Of a stretch of 64,000 nucleotides of DNA, positions 52,429 to 62,640 are shown in pieces (within the stretch, counting starts at the first letter, position 1; the number at the start of each line of letters is the position of its first letter). The position numbers and the translations under genes are program-made. The DNA is taken from assembly GCA_028753945.1 (NCBI GenBank), contig JAPNXP010000013.1:4899501-4963500 (forward strand). The letters run 5' to 3'. Source of the DNA: Hexactinellida sp. DTS-2022. Lineage: Eukaryota > Porifera > Hexactinellida. The notes below the pieces were generated by a model. That model did no database searches and was not told the origin of the DNA. It saw nothing but the letters and a program-made list of their open reading frames with translations.

Positions 52429-55400
52429 TTATAAGGCCGCCCCTCTCTTCAGGGCCACGGAGCGTATAAACTCGTTGTGGCTCGCATACAGCTCGATGGA
52501 ACTGTTTATTTCTATCCACTTTACGGCCCCCGCGTCATCGCCCGCTTGCAGCTTAACGCGACTGAAGGCCTCGCCGGTTTCGTCGTGGAAGTTAACCGCC
52601 ACGGTTTCCATCCAGGCGTTGTCCGTGTTGCGAGGGTCGTCCACGTACCCCGCGTATATGTTCAGTCCATGGTCCCGGAACAGAGCGCCTGGGAATAGAA
52701 ATAAGTTATTACTTATGCTGTAGAATCTCGTTAATTAACACGGTTAAATACGAATTGCTAGTTAATATTTATACCATTTCAATACAAATGGCACCGGTTA
52801 ATAAGAATTTCGGATAAGTACAAGTTTGACAGTCTCTTATTATTTATTAATTAACTTATTAACGAGGTTCTACTTACTGTATATTGAGCACTTATTCAAA
52901 TTAAATTTCAGATATTTTTTAACATCAAAATTCATCAAATCCAGGTTTATGGTCGATATTTAAAGAATAACTATTTAACAACTGACTACATTCCATACGT
53001 ACCTATCTGTAGCTCTATCTTCTTCCTCTCCTCAGGTGTGGCCTCGAGAGAGTTCATGGCTTCCTCTCCAAATTCCTTCTTGAGAGTGGCAGAGACGGTG
53101 TCGCCTGCCTCCACCATGCCCCCGGGTATGGCCCACTCGCCGCTGTCCTTCCGCTTTATGCCCACAAACTCCAGAACACCCTTTTCCCCGCGCACCATCT
53201 TCTCCCCGGTAGGAGACCTCTTCCACCTCGTCACGATTGGATCCGCCGCGTGGTTGGGGCCCCACCGTCCGAGCAGCCCCCTCCCCCGCACCCCTGTCCG
53301 TCCCACCGGGTTAAGGGGGAGGCCCCCCGACACCTGGTACGGCCCAACGTGGCTCTGTCGGTCGATCTACACACAAATGATAATAACAACAATAACAATA
53401 ATACCCGTACTATATAAGCATATCAGAACCAAGCAAATATCCAAGAGTATATTAGAATAAATTAATCAGGAGTGCAGAAATTTGGTATCCTCTCCTATAC
53501 CGTAACATTAATTTGTGATTATGGCGTATGGAAATTGGATGAGATTAGAGCTATTTACAAATGGCTGTATAATAATCATATCAGATCGCATTTAATAACT
53601 CAGTTAATATTAATCTTAAGCAGATTAGCGAACACTTCCTTCCCCACAGGAATGTTCCCTATCTCCCTTAGAGCTCTCTTCCCCTCTCTCTGTCTGACCA
53701 GCAGTCGCCTGTGCCTACTCGGGTCTGCCGCGTGCAACTTGGCAGTCACGTTCTTGCGGTAGGCCGGTATATTCTGTCGGGCCACCACCCTCCCATTCAC
53801 CGCCGCCTGTATGGCTATCTGGAACAGCTGTCTCGGGAGAGACACGAACAGCTGTTTACAGACAGCCCGTCCTCTCTCCGCCGCCCGGGCCCTATGCTCC
53901 AGAGAGCTAATAGCGTCCACGGGCTTCTTGTTAAGCAGAATATCCAGCCGGACTATCTCGCTATCGGCGTACCCGGCCTCTTCGTAGTCGAAGGTGCCGT
54001 AGCCGCGAGTCAGGGCCTTCACGCGTCCGAAGAAGTCGGTTATAACCTCCGCCAGAGGGAGGGAGAACTTGAGCATGGCTCTCTCCTCCGAGAGGAAGGA
54101 CAGGTGTCGCTGCTGGCCCCTCCTCTCCAGGCAGAGGGCTATGAGAGACCCCATGCACTCGCTAGGGAATACAAGCGTGGCGAGCACCATGGGCTCTGAG
54201 ACCGAGATCAGATCGAGAGGGGTGGGGAACTCTGAGGGTCGCGTGACGAGAATCTCCGCGGTTCGCTTTCCGCGCTTAACAACAGCTCTGTAGGTGACGG
54301 AGGGTGACGTCACGATTACAGAGGTGTCGAACTCTTCTTCCAGGCGCTGCAGGAAAACCTCCAAATGCAGGCGACCCAGAAACCCGATTCTCCACCCCCT
54401 CCCCAAGGCGTCGCTCTGCTCGCATTCCAGAGACACACTCGGGTCGTTAAGTGTCAACTTTCCGAGCGCGGCCTCCAGCGCCAACAGCTGATCCAGGGAC
54501 TCGGGGTACATTCCACAGAACACCATCGGTTGCGAGGGCCTGAAACCTGGCATGGGTACAACAGACCCCTTGTCAGAGGTGTGACAAAGCGTGTCCCCCA
54601 TCCTGGCCTCCTTAACCTGTCTCATCCCCACACTCACGTAGCCCACCTGACCCGCGAACAGTCGCGACACCAGCGCCCTGTGTGGTCGTAACACGCCCAC
54701 TCTCTGCACCTCGTAATGGCGACCGGTCTGCAGAAACGAGACCGCCTCCCCCTCTCCCAGAGACCCGTCTATAACCGCGATCTGACACACGACCCCTGAC
54801 AACCTCTCGAACCAGGAGTCTATGAGGATAGCCTTAAGCGGAGCCCCCCTGTCCCCTGTAGGGGCCGGGATCTGTTCTAGGATAGCAGGGATCAGCTGAT
54901 CTATGCCGGTCCCGGTCTTAGCAGAGACCTGTAGAATGCTCTCGGGTGCTACCCCCAGCATGTTGATTAGCTCCTCGGTACAACCCGCTATGTCAGCTGA
55001 CTTCAAATCCGTCTTATTAATAACTGGAATCACAGATATACCCGACTCTTGAGCGAGCAGAAAGTTAGCTACGGTCTGGGCTTGTATTCCTTGTTGCGCG
55101 TCGACAACCAATAGGGCGCCTTGGCATGCAGCCAGAGCTCTGCTGACCTCATACGAGAAGTCCACGTGCCCTGGGGTGTCTATTAGGTTCAATAGATACT
55201 CCTTGTCACCAATGGAATGCAGCATGGAAGCGGTCTGCGCCTTTACAGTTATGCCCCGGTCTCGCTCCACCTTGAGTGTGTCCAGGACCTGTTTGTTGTC
55301 GGCTCCAGTGGGAATGGTGCGTGTGAGCTCCAAGAGACGGTCCGCCAGGGTACTCTTGCCGTGGTCCACGTGTGCTATTATGCAGAAGTTCCGAATCCGG

Positions 55401-56132
55401 TCAGGAGTGAACCTCTCTAGGTCCAGTGCCACTGGGGCTGTTCTTGATACGAAACGAGTTATACGGCATTTAAACAGGTTTAGGTAGTTTGTTATAGAGT
55501 CTCGATATAATCTGTGTTGGTAGAGTCGTAACATTAGATCCGACTAATATTCAAACTGACAAACAAACCTTTATGAATTACATTTCAGGTATGGATTAAT
55601 ACAGTGGTTCCTGTCTACAAGATCTCAAAATTTATATTTCGGTCAATGGGAGGGGTCCACAGAATGTATAATATTTGCTATCCATGGTTAGAAAAGGTTG
55701 TGAATCGCTGAATAATAAGTATAAGCAATAAATGTAATACACTAAATGCATAGTCCTTACCTTTCCGTCTATCTTGTTGAACGTGTGTATCTTAGCTGAG
55801 TCATCAGCTGCGAGGTCCGGGTCTGCCCAGACGGGCCCCTTCAGGACAGAAGCAGCCGTGTACTGAATCGGTTTATAGTCGGACCACTCCACCGCCCAGC
55901 TGACTTTATCGTCCGGGACCGGGGTCCGAGTGGGGTCGTCAGCTGACCGCCCCGGGTACACGGGGCCCCTGGCCTTGCTGTGGGTCGCGGGGAGCTCTGA
56001 GTGCGCTACAGGGGCTGCCACTGCCATCTGAGAGAGGAACAGGGATAGAGAGATTCGGGGAGAAAGGGTATAGGGAATAGTTAGGAGGATAGGAGACAGT
56101 AGTGCGATTATACTGTGTAAGGTAATGCGCAT
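52429..56132 (-). CDS. NUDT9: ADP-ribose pyrophosphatase NUDT9 (hosts GUF1 in intron)
   Basis: Three exons on the minus strand: 56132-55761, 53366-53003 and 52688-52429, phase-consistent, 331 residues (human 350). The N-terminus from the first ATG is hydrophobic and Arg/Ser-bearing, which suits a signal or mitochondrial presequence. The ATG at 56027 directly follows a strong acceptor (tcctctctcag), so an alternative 5' exon is possible. Family blocks are [29 protein letters not shown], the Nudix box at [11 protein letters not shown] to KKEFGEEAM (Arg of the REF motif is Lys), and [14 protein letters not shown]. The enzyme hydrolyses ADP-ribose to AMP and ribose 5-phosphate. The first intron (2.4 kb) contains the complete GUF1 gene. 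Confidence 0.92.
52718..52879. mobile_element. MITE, CAGTAGAACCTCGTT family, NUDT9 intron 2
   Basis: Ends ctgtagaatctcgttaatta and attaacgaggttctac, the latter with a 3-base insertion before ctg. It lies between the last two NUDT9 exons. Confidence 0.55.
53470..53580. repeat. Interspersed ~160 bp repeat, NUDT9 intron 1
   Basis: Contains tcctctcctataccgtaaca, taatttgtgattatggcgta and caaatggctgtataata, matching the repeats at 26500, 38690 and 59545. Confidence 0.65.
53600..55534 (-). CDS. GUF1: Mitochondrial translation GTPase GUF1 (EF4/LepA)
   Basis: Single exon, 644 residues (human 669). The N-terminus (1-40) is Arg-rich and presequence-like. The GTPase domain has G1 AHVDHGKST (54-62), G3 [12 protein letters not shown] and G4 NKTD, followed by domain 2, the EF-G-like domains and the LepA-specific C-terminal domain. 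The last holds the [21 protein letters not shown] and [11 protein letters not shown] stretches and AYRKNVTAK near the end. In the family it binds mitochondrial ribosomes and promotes translation under stress, acting at the inner membrane. It lies on the same strand inside the NUDT9 intron 55760-53367. Confidence 0.95.
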   Translation of the reverse strand: MLRLYQHRLYRDSITNYLNLFKCRITRFVSRTAPVALDLERFTPDRIRNFCIIAHVDHGKSTLADRLLELTRTIPTGADNKQVLDTLKVERDRGITVKAQTASMLHSIGDKEYLLNLIDTPGHVDFSYEVSRALAACQGALLVVDAQQGIQAQTVANFLLAQESGISVIPVINKTDLKSADIAGCTEELINMLGVAPESILQVSAKTGTGIDQLIPAILEQIPAPTGDRGAPLKAILIDSWFERLSGVVCQIAVIDGSLGEGEAVSFLQTGRHYEVQRVGVLRPHRALVSRLFAGQVGYVSVGMRQVKEARMGDTLCHTSDKGSVVPMPGFRPSQPMVFCGMYPESLDQLLALEAALGKLTLNDPSVSLECEQSDALGRGWRIGFLGRLHLEVFLQRLEEEFDTSVIVTSPSVTYRAVVKRGKRTAEILVTRPSEFPTPLDLISVSEPMVLATLVFPSECMGSLIALCLERRGQQRHLSFLSEERAMLKFSLPLAEVITDFFGRVKALTRGYGTFDYEEAGYADSEIVRLDILLNKKPVDAISSLEHRARAAERGRAVCKQLFVSLPRQLFQIAIQAAVNGRVVARQNIPAYRKNVTAKLHAADPSRHRRLLVRQREGKRALREIGNIPVGKEVFANLLKININ

Positions 56133-56294
56133 AAAGTGCTATGTTTCAAAATATATTGAATAAAATAATAAACATAAATATGCAGTGCTCTGTAATAAAG
56201 AACCTAAGAATAATTCCAGAACAAAAAATTACCAAACATATAAATAAATCTACTTCAAATCTCAAATCTAACGAATCTTATAAGATAGCTATCA

Positions 56295-57506
56295 CTACGA
56301 AGTCGGTAGAGCTATAAACTTGTTGAAAAGCGCGTACGTAGAGTAGTTGAAGTGTGCCCCGAAAGGAGTTCGGCCGAAGTACCAATAACAGAGTTGGTTG
56401 AGGCGTATAAGCGGCCTGTGGAGGCCCGTGTGTATGAAGTATATCAAGTTGCAGGGCTGCATCGGGGTGCATTTCATGAGGAAGTCCTGTCCGTCTGTCT
56501 CCTCTCCCACACTCGTGATGTCACGCGCCGGGGCATGGTTACCAGTCAGGAGCTTAGTTATGCGGACAGCTAGGAGCGGGGCTGGAGTGACAAAGCATTT
56601 CTGGTCGCGAAGACAAGTTAGCTTACGGAGATAGTGTCCGTAGGGAGAGTTAGAAATGAGAACTTGGGTTTCGAAAGTTCTCAGAATGAATGTATCTACT
56701 TTCTTGCTGGCTTTGTTTATTAGGAGATTCTCGACGGATCTGAGGTGTGAAAAGTAGTTATTCACACTAGTCTTTGTGGGAGTGCCATCCGCAGTGCCCT
56801 TTGTAGGGAGCCTGGGCTTGCGGCCTATGGTGCTATCGCAGAGAACAAATGCGCTACTCACTAATATAATCCGTTTTACGTTGGATCCGTCTTTGAGTGC
56901 GTGAGTGATGGTGTTTACAGGAGCGTCCCAAGATACGCGCTTTTCTGTGTCCGAGTCGATCCAGTCCTTGAGGTGAGTTGGAGACGCAAAGTACACAATT
57001 GAATCCTCAAAATCTGAGTCTTCATTCGGGAGAAGTTTATAGAGGTGTGAAGGCTCGCTTAGGTCCGCTGAAATGTAGCGAGTCACTCCTTGGTGATGCT
57101 GAGTGGCAGGAGGAATGCGACGCCCGACAACAATAACTTCACACTTCAAACTCTCCTCACCCAACTTATCAATAATAGAGGAGATACACTCACTACACCA
57201 TGCGTTCCCTTGATCTAATCCTATCAAGAATAATCTGCGCTTTTTCTCACCCTCCGAGAAGACAACGGGACTAACAGACAAAGCCTTGAAACGAGTCAGC
57301 ACCGACAAACCTAGAGCCTTCCGTCTATATCTCAAATAGATATGCAGCGAGTAGAAGAATACGGCAATTAGCACTGCGGCCCAAATGAGGGAAATCATTT
57401 GACTGTACGGTTCCTCTATTTTGCTTTTATCGGCCAGGTAAGTCATGCCAGCCTCGCAGTCAGGCTTAGGCTCGTGTACGTCGTAAACTTTTGATTTAGA
57501 AGACAT
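56295..57506 (-). CDS. Membrane-anchored extended-SDR-like protein, probably non-catalytic
   Basis: Single exon, 403 residues. A membrane segment lies at about 37-57. The next part looks like a Rossmann-fold extended SDR (3-beta-HSD/NSDHL type): RLFLIGLDQ as the first strand, IVYFASP, VKRIILVSSAFVL, an active-site-like NYFSHLRSVENLL stretch, and a C-terminal segment (FGRTPFGAHFNY) recalling the tail of 3-beta-HSD proteins. The glycine-rich TGxxGxxG is absent and the Y-x3-K lysine is replaced (YFSHLR), so I infer a pseudoenzyme. I do not recognise a named orthologue. Confidence 0.65.
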   Translation of the reverse strand: MSSKSKVYDVHEPKPDCEAGMTYLADKSKIEEPYSQMISLIWAAVLIAVFFYSLHIYLRYRRKALGLSVLTRFKALSVSPVVFSEGEKKRRLFLIGLDQGNAWCSECISSIIDKLGEESLKCEVIVVGRRIPPATQHHQGVTRYISADLSEPSHLYKLLPNEDSDFEDSIVYFASPTHLKDWIDSDTEKRVSWDAPVNTITHALKDGSNVKRIILVSSAFVLCDSTIGRKPRLPTKGTADGTPTKTSVNNYFSHLRSVENLLINKASKKVDTFILRTFETQVLISNSPYGHYLRKLTCLRDQKCFVTPAPLLAVRITKLLTGNHAPARDITSVGEETDGQDFLMKCTPMQPCNLIYFIHTGLHRPLIRLNQLCYWYFGRTPFGAHFNYSTYALFNKFIALPTS

Positions 57507-58535
57507 TTGTTATTTTGGGATTGTTACTACACAAAGTTACTTGTATGATAGTTATGAATCTATAGACATTTTGTAAATATACGTACTGTAATTTGAATAT
57601 CTTTTCTGCCTAATAATCAATTTTAATTAAACTAGAGTCTATATTATTTCAAACTGTTAATTTGGCGGAATTATAATCTGGTTTTTTGGTAAATAATGTT
57701 TGTTGACATTTGCAGAAATATAATAAAGAGTAAAACTCTAATAATGAATAATCTAATTGGAGTAAAAACGGAAGAGGTGCAATAGATCACTAACTAATCT
57801 GTATGTAGTAGAGTGCTCATGTCCATGAGATGTAATTGTAAGATACGAACCATTTGGTCTTGGCACTTCGTGACAGATTTATTCCCACTTTATTACTACA
57901 GTATCTAGTTCTAAATTAGTTTAAAATACTAACAGCCTGATAAATATAGCTCGTCTAAAACAGTCGAATCTGCAATTTTGATGTATAAGAAGTATAACTT
58001 ATAATTAAGATTTTATAGTCTTCTAAATTGATAAATTTTTGGATAACTCCAAGGAATCTTTAAAAAATTTAATTTATTTATTCAATTTTGGGCCTGAAGC
58101 ACTGGTTATAAATAAAGTGAACTCTCGGTATAACGAAGTGGTTAGGACCTGTAAACTCCTTCGTTATATATATAAGGAGACACAAAGTAATATATGGCCA
58201 GTTTCTATTGTATGTCTCTACAAAGTTATTCAGAACACTCCAATTTTTTAATGGACTTGACTGGAAGTCCATAAAAAGTCATTCAGAATTTACTCTGGAA
58301 GATTCTATGGTATATTCTTGTCGGGATAGAACAAAACGTCGTAAATCCAACCCCTGCAGGGGGCAAAAAATGGGCCAATAGAAACTGGCCATATATTACT
58401 TGGAGTCTACTTATATTATAAGCGGATAATAATTAATGCATTTAGTGTTCAGGGGGGAAATATTCATTTCGTTATACTATTCGACTTCGTTATAACGGGA
58501 GTTCGCTGTAACTAGGAATTAGATAAGAGCATGTA
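57507..58535. other. Spacer with hairpin MITE upstream of MCC
   Basis: The divergent promoter spacer between the SDR-like gene and MCC. It is AT-rich to about 58110; the rest is the element at 58115-58508. No gene is supported. Confidence 0.5.
58115..58508. mobile_element. MITE with inner hairpin, GTTATAACGGGAGTTCGCTG family
   Basis: Ends (a)agtgaactctcggtataac and cgttataacgggagttcgctg. A second inverted pair lies inside: aatatatggccagtttctat at about 58189 and its complement at about 58381. It sits 30 bases before the MCC start codon. Confidence 0.7.
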
Positions 58536-61500
58536 ATGACTTCGAATGCAGATACGCTCACCCCCCGGCACCTGTCGGATTACAACGGCAGCTATAACGA
58601 GTCTCTGCGGAGCTTAAAGGACGGGATCCTCCTGGAGGGGCGACTGAGCGGGCGGGAGCTGCAGAGGTGTCTCCTGTACAACGGAGTGCCCGCTCAGGAA
58701 TGTCCCGCGCCCGAACAGCTGATGCAGAGACTGGGACTAGCCGCGATCCCGCAACCGGACACGCCCACTGGAACGCTGGAGAGGAAGAACAAGAAACGAT
58801 TCTCCTCAAAAATAAAAGTTCCCAAGCCTAAGATATTCAAGTCGAGAGGAGACAAGGTACAAGATTAGTGATAGATATTAGTTTATATTTGATAGACACA
58901 GTGAAACCTTCAGAAAGTGAACACCCTGGGGACCAGCCAAAATGCTCACTTTTGGGAGGTGTTTCATGATTTATCATTACGTGTGTCTAAAGCAATGGAG
59001 AAATTTTGGGACCATGAAAAAGTGTTCATATTTTGGAGTTGTTCATTTTCTTGAAGGTGTTCACTTTTGGAGGTTTTACTGTATTTGTTTATATTTGTAT
59101 TTGTTTATCAGGTTGTTGATAGATATGTGTTTATATTTGTATTTGTTTATCAGGTTGTTGATAGATATGTGTTTATACTTATATTTGTTTACAGGTTGTT
59201 GACACACAAGACACCACAGATCTGGTAGTAACACAGCTGCTGCATTCCTGTCTGCAGCTGATGTATCTAGAGGCCACTAACCAGACACCCGTGCACGCCC
59301 CCATCTCCCCACATACCACCTCTCCCAGCTTCTCGCCTGGCGATGAAATGGAAGATACGCTTAAGAAGTTAACACAGGCGCAGACGGATATCCTGGCCTG
59401 GAGTGAGAGGGAGGAGAGGGACAGACGGACACAGGAACTGGAGGCTCTCAGAAAGGAACTGGGGGAGGTTAAGCGATCCAGGGATGAGCTCGAGTTCAGA
59501 TACACCGAAATGAGAGAAAAGTGAGTGCTCTTTATATGCTTACCAAATTCCCAGTGTATTATGCAGCCATTTGTAAATACGCTCCTAATCCTGGTCAGAT
59601 CCAATTTTAATACGCCTAAATCACAAATTAATGTTACGGTGTAGGAGTCCACCAATACAACTCAATTATAATACAGTAGAGTAGAACTCGGTTATAAGGA
59701 ACCTGGGTTAGTACGTACTACTATTTTTAACCAAGTTAATAATTTGCTTGTTAATTATAGGAAAATTTCTATTATAGGAACATAATTAACATTCAATGCT
59801 CGCTTGGGGGCTGATAATTACTTGCTATTGTAAAAATATTGCTATTAGGCGAACACTACAGTACAACTCAATTATACTATTACTATCTATATCAATATAC
59901 TACTGGAGGAATTACTGTTGTACATACTCACAATGAACAAAACGAACAGATTACCCAATTTACCCCCTTCTTATGTGTCCAGGTACCCCCTGACAGAGGT
60001 GTCTGAGTCGGACGCGCCCCTCAACAAGGACCTCCAGCTGCTGCGCCAGGAGAACGAGACTGTGCAGCGGAACCTACACAACGCGGAGGCCTACACCTCC
60101 CACTTAGAATCCAAATACGACGAACTATGCATTAAACTGGGTAACTACCAAATGCAGCTTAGCAAAACTCTTAACGACAACCATGACATGTCGGTACAGA
60201 TCGCTAAGAGCAGTTCGCTAGCCAACCTAACTACTTCTGCCCACCCCACTCTCCATCTCTCCGACAGGTCTTCGCAGGGCCACACGCAGGTGGGTATAAG
60301 CAGCAGCAATAGGTACAACACAACCCCGGCCCAGAGGAAGCCTGATGACGTCATTCCCCCCGAGCTCCCCAGTAGAAAGGGCTCCAACCAGAGTCTGCAT
60401 AGAGTAACGCCTGTCACGGGGTCTCAGGGCAAGGCTGCTAACCTAGTTGAGCGGAGCAGTAGCGACCGCGTGTTCGAGTTCGTACAGGACTCCCAGCGTT
60501 TGGCGCAGCTTCAGAAGGAGCGACAGGAAGGGACAGGGGGGGGACACACAGAGGAGAGGACGGGGGAGAAGGCCCCTCGGTCCCAGCGGTCCGATCATCT
60601 CAAGTCTGAGAGCTCCGAGGGCAACCTGGTGTCCCTCCCGGGGATGTATAAATACGAGAGCAAGGGGGGCTCCAGCCACGTGGTGCTGGGGTCCGAAATA
60701 GACCCGTCTATATTCCCGCTCTCGCTGCCCCCCGAGCTGAAGAAACAGCTGATGCACGGGCTTAGTCAGTGCGGCTCTGTCCAGGAGCTGATCCAGACCA
60801 TATTTACGTTTGGGTACGCGCCTAGCAGCGAGTCACACGACATTCTCCGCGGGGAAAACCAGTATCTGTCCGCCCAGCTGGACAACCTTAGGGCCGAGAC
60901 TCGCTATCTCTCCCACTCCCTACGTGAGAGCAAGGACCTGGCGAACGAGCTATACATATCAGCTAAGAAATACGAATGCAATAATGAATTGCTAACCAGA
61001 GCCATTCGGTACGCGGACCAAACGCTGGAGGTTAACTGTGCATTGCTGTGTCTCTATGACAACGAGCATTCCATTATCTCGATTAACCAGCGCCTGGCGG
61101 GTCACGAGCCTCTGGACTATGGATTGTTTATTTCCTCGCAGGCCATAGCGGACCTGTTGGTAGGCTCAGATCAGAGTCTGGATCTGACCATGAAACAACT
61201 CTACGACACCCGACAGAAGATAGAGCAGAACATACGACAGGTCATATCCCTGTACGAGTCTCTACCGGACATACAGAGGTATATGCCGGTCCCGCTGTCC
61301 CACAGCTCGTCTCAGGGGAGGGCCGCGGGACAGAAGAAGCGACGCTCCCTCGGCTCCTCTAGTCCCGGAAACTCGAGTAGGGCTGGCAACACGAGTAAGG
61401 AATCCTCTCTCACTTCCGGTCACGGATCTATGCTTTCGCTCAGCAGCCAGTACAACGAGGGACTGGATAACGAGCTGGCACCAGAAGACATTAAGCGCAT

Positions 61501-62260
61501 GCGACAGTACATAGAGGTGCTACATAGACTCAAGAAGAAAGTCTGTAACCAAATGGTGTCTGTTAACTCCGCTCTGTTCGATCAGAGAAATAAATTCGAT
61601 TTGCGAGTAAAGTCCCCCGAGGTGCGACAGGACACGAAGAGCTGTGAGCAGTGGACCGACTTGGAAACCGCGATTCACCTCCAGGAGCTGTCTGCGGTTA
61701 AAGAGGAGAAAGCGAAGCTTCAATCACAGGCGTACCTACTCGAGCAGGAAATGCGAATAGTAGAGCATAAGCTCTCTGCCGCTAAAGACCAGGAGATGGC
61801 AGCCAAACAGCACTTAGATCTGTTGAAACACGAGTTATGCGAACAGACTAGGAAACGTAAGAAGCTACATAAAGAGCTTAAGACTTTCAAGGAACAGAAA
61901 CAGGGAATGTATATCCCTCTACACCCTGATTCGGGAATGCATGAGCGTGTGTTGGAACTGAAGGAAGCTATTGACAGGGAAAAGTGGATGCGACAGAAGT
62001 ACTACGAGTTGACTAGCACGTTTGATATGTACATTAACCGGACACAGGATAGAAACGATCAGCTGCTATCATTCGTGCGAGATTTGAAGAAAGCTAACGT
62101 GGCACTCGTAACTGCTTACGAAAAAGCTAAGCGAAAGAACCAACATCTCCATAAGAAACTTCTGACGTATGCTACTCAACGGGAAATCGATATTCCTGAT
62201 ACAACCCATGTCGAGGCTAAATTACAACTTGGGTCGACTAACAAATCAACTCAACTTTAA
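58536..62260 (+). CDS. MCC: MCC (mutated in colorectal cancer) homologue
   Basis: Three exons, 58536-58856, 59195-59520 and 59983-62260, phase-consistent, 974 residues (human isoforms about 830 and 1020). Long coiled coils alternate with Ser-rich linkers. Matches to MCC are the VLGSEI block followed by LMHGLSQCGSVQELIQTIF, ELYISAKKYECNNELLTRAI, the coiled coil LQSQAYLLEQEM, and VRDLKKANVALVTAYEKAKR near the end. The C-terminus STQL fits a class I PDZ ligand, as the ETSL end of human MCC does. MCC is a scaffold tied to cell polarity, migration and beta-catenin signalling. The second intron's first half and the first intron carry repeats; the first intron has a triplicated 3' splice site. Confidence 0.9.
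58899..59081. mobile_element. MITE, CAGTRAAACCTYC family, MCC intron 1
   Basis: Ends cagtgaaaccttcagaaagt and ttcacttttggaggttttactg, TA at the right. The right half is nearly identical, inverted, to 12086-12205 in CEP83. Confidence 0.75.
59082..59200 (+). repeat. Triplicated 42 bp unit containing a 3' splice site
   Basis: Three head-to-tail copies of a unit with tatttgtttatcag and gttgttgatagatatgtg end at the MCC exon 2 acceptor. The third copy (ttgtttacag|GTTGTTGAC) is the one that keeps the MCC frame. Confidence 0.8.
59545..59868. repeat. Repeats in MCC intron 2
   Basis: 59545-59650 is a copy of the interspersed repeat (aatacgctcctaatcctggt, atcacaaattaatgttacgg). 59673-59868 looks like a degraded CAGT-ended element (cagtagagtagaactcggtt to gcgaacactacagta). 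Confidence 0.55.
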
Positions 62261-62640
62261 TTTAATTATTAACTAATTACTTACCCCTTCCTCTCATTTA
62301 AGATTTTTTGTGATATTCATCAGAAAATCGAGTTTAAAGTTTAATACAAGGTTTATTTACTGTAAATACTAATAGTTTGTTAATTTTTATTTTATATTGT
62401 GTTTAGATTTGAGTGACTTTATTTAGCTAGCTAATTACTAATACCGATTGTATATAAGTAAGGTAAATATTTTAATAGACTTGTATTCTAATTTGTTTTG
62501 TTTGATTATCACATTAATTAAATTTCAGTTATTTACGTTCTTGTACCATATATTTTTAGAAATCCTTCAGGGTTTTGTAGCAATTATCATTCACAGTTAA
62601 TTTATTAAGTTATAAATACAAACATTTGTAGATAAATAGA
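62261..62640. other. AT-rich spacer after MCC
   Basis: About 380 bases holding the MCC 3' end and the promoter of the next gene. Nothing else is seen. Confidence 0.5.

Noticed and set aside
53472-53762. Plus-strand ORF with a segment that recurs in other ORFs
   Set aside because: The shared peptide comes from translating the interspersed repeat; it differs by frame and orientation between copies.
53711-54199. Long plus-strand ORFs inside GUF1, and similar ones inside ORC1, MCC and OCA2
   Set aside because: These are antisense shadows of GC-rich coding exons, with no domain content or spliceable context.
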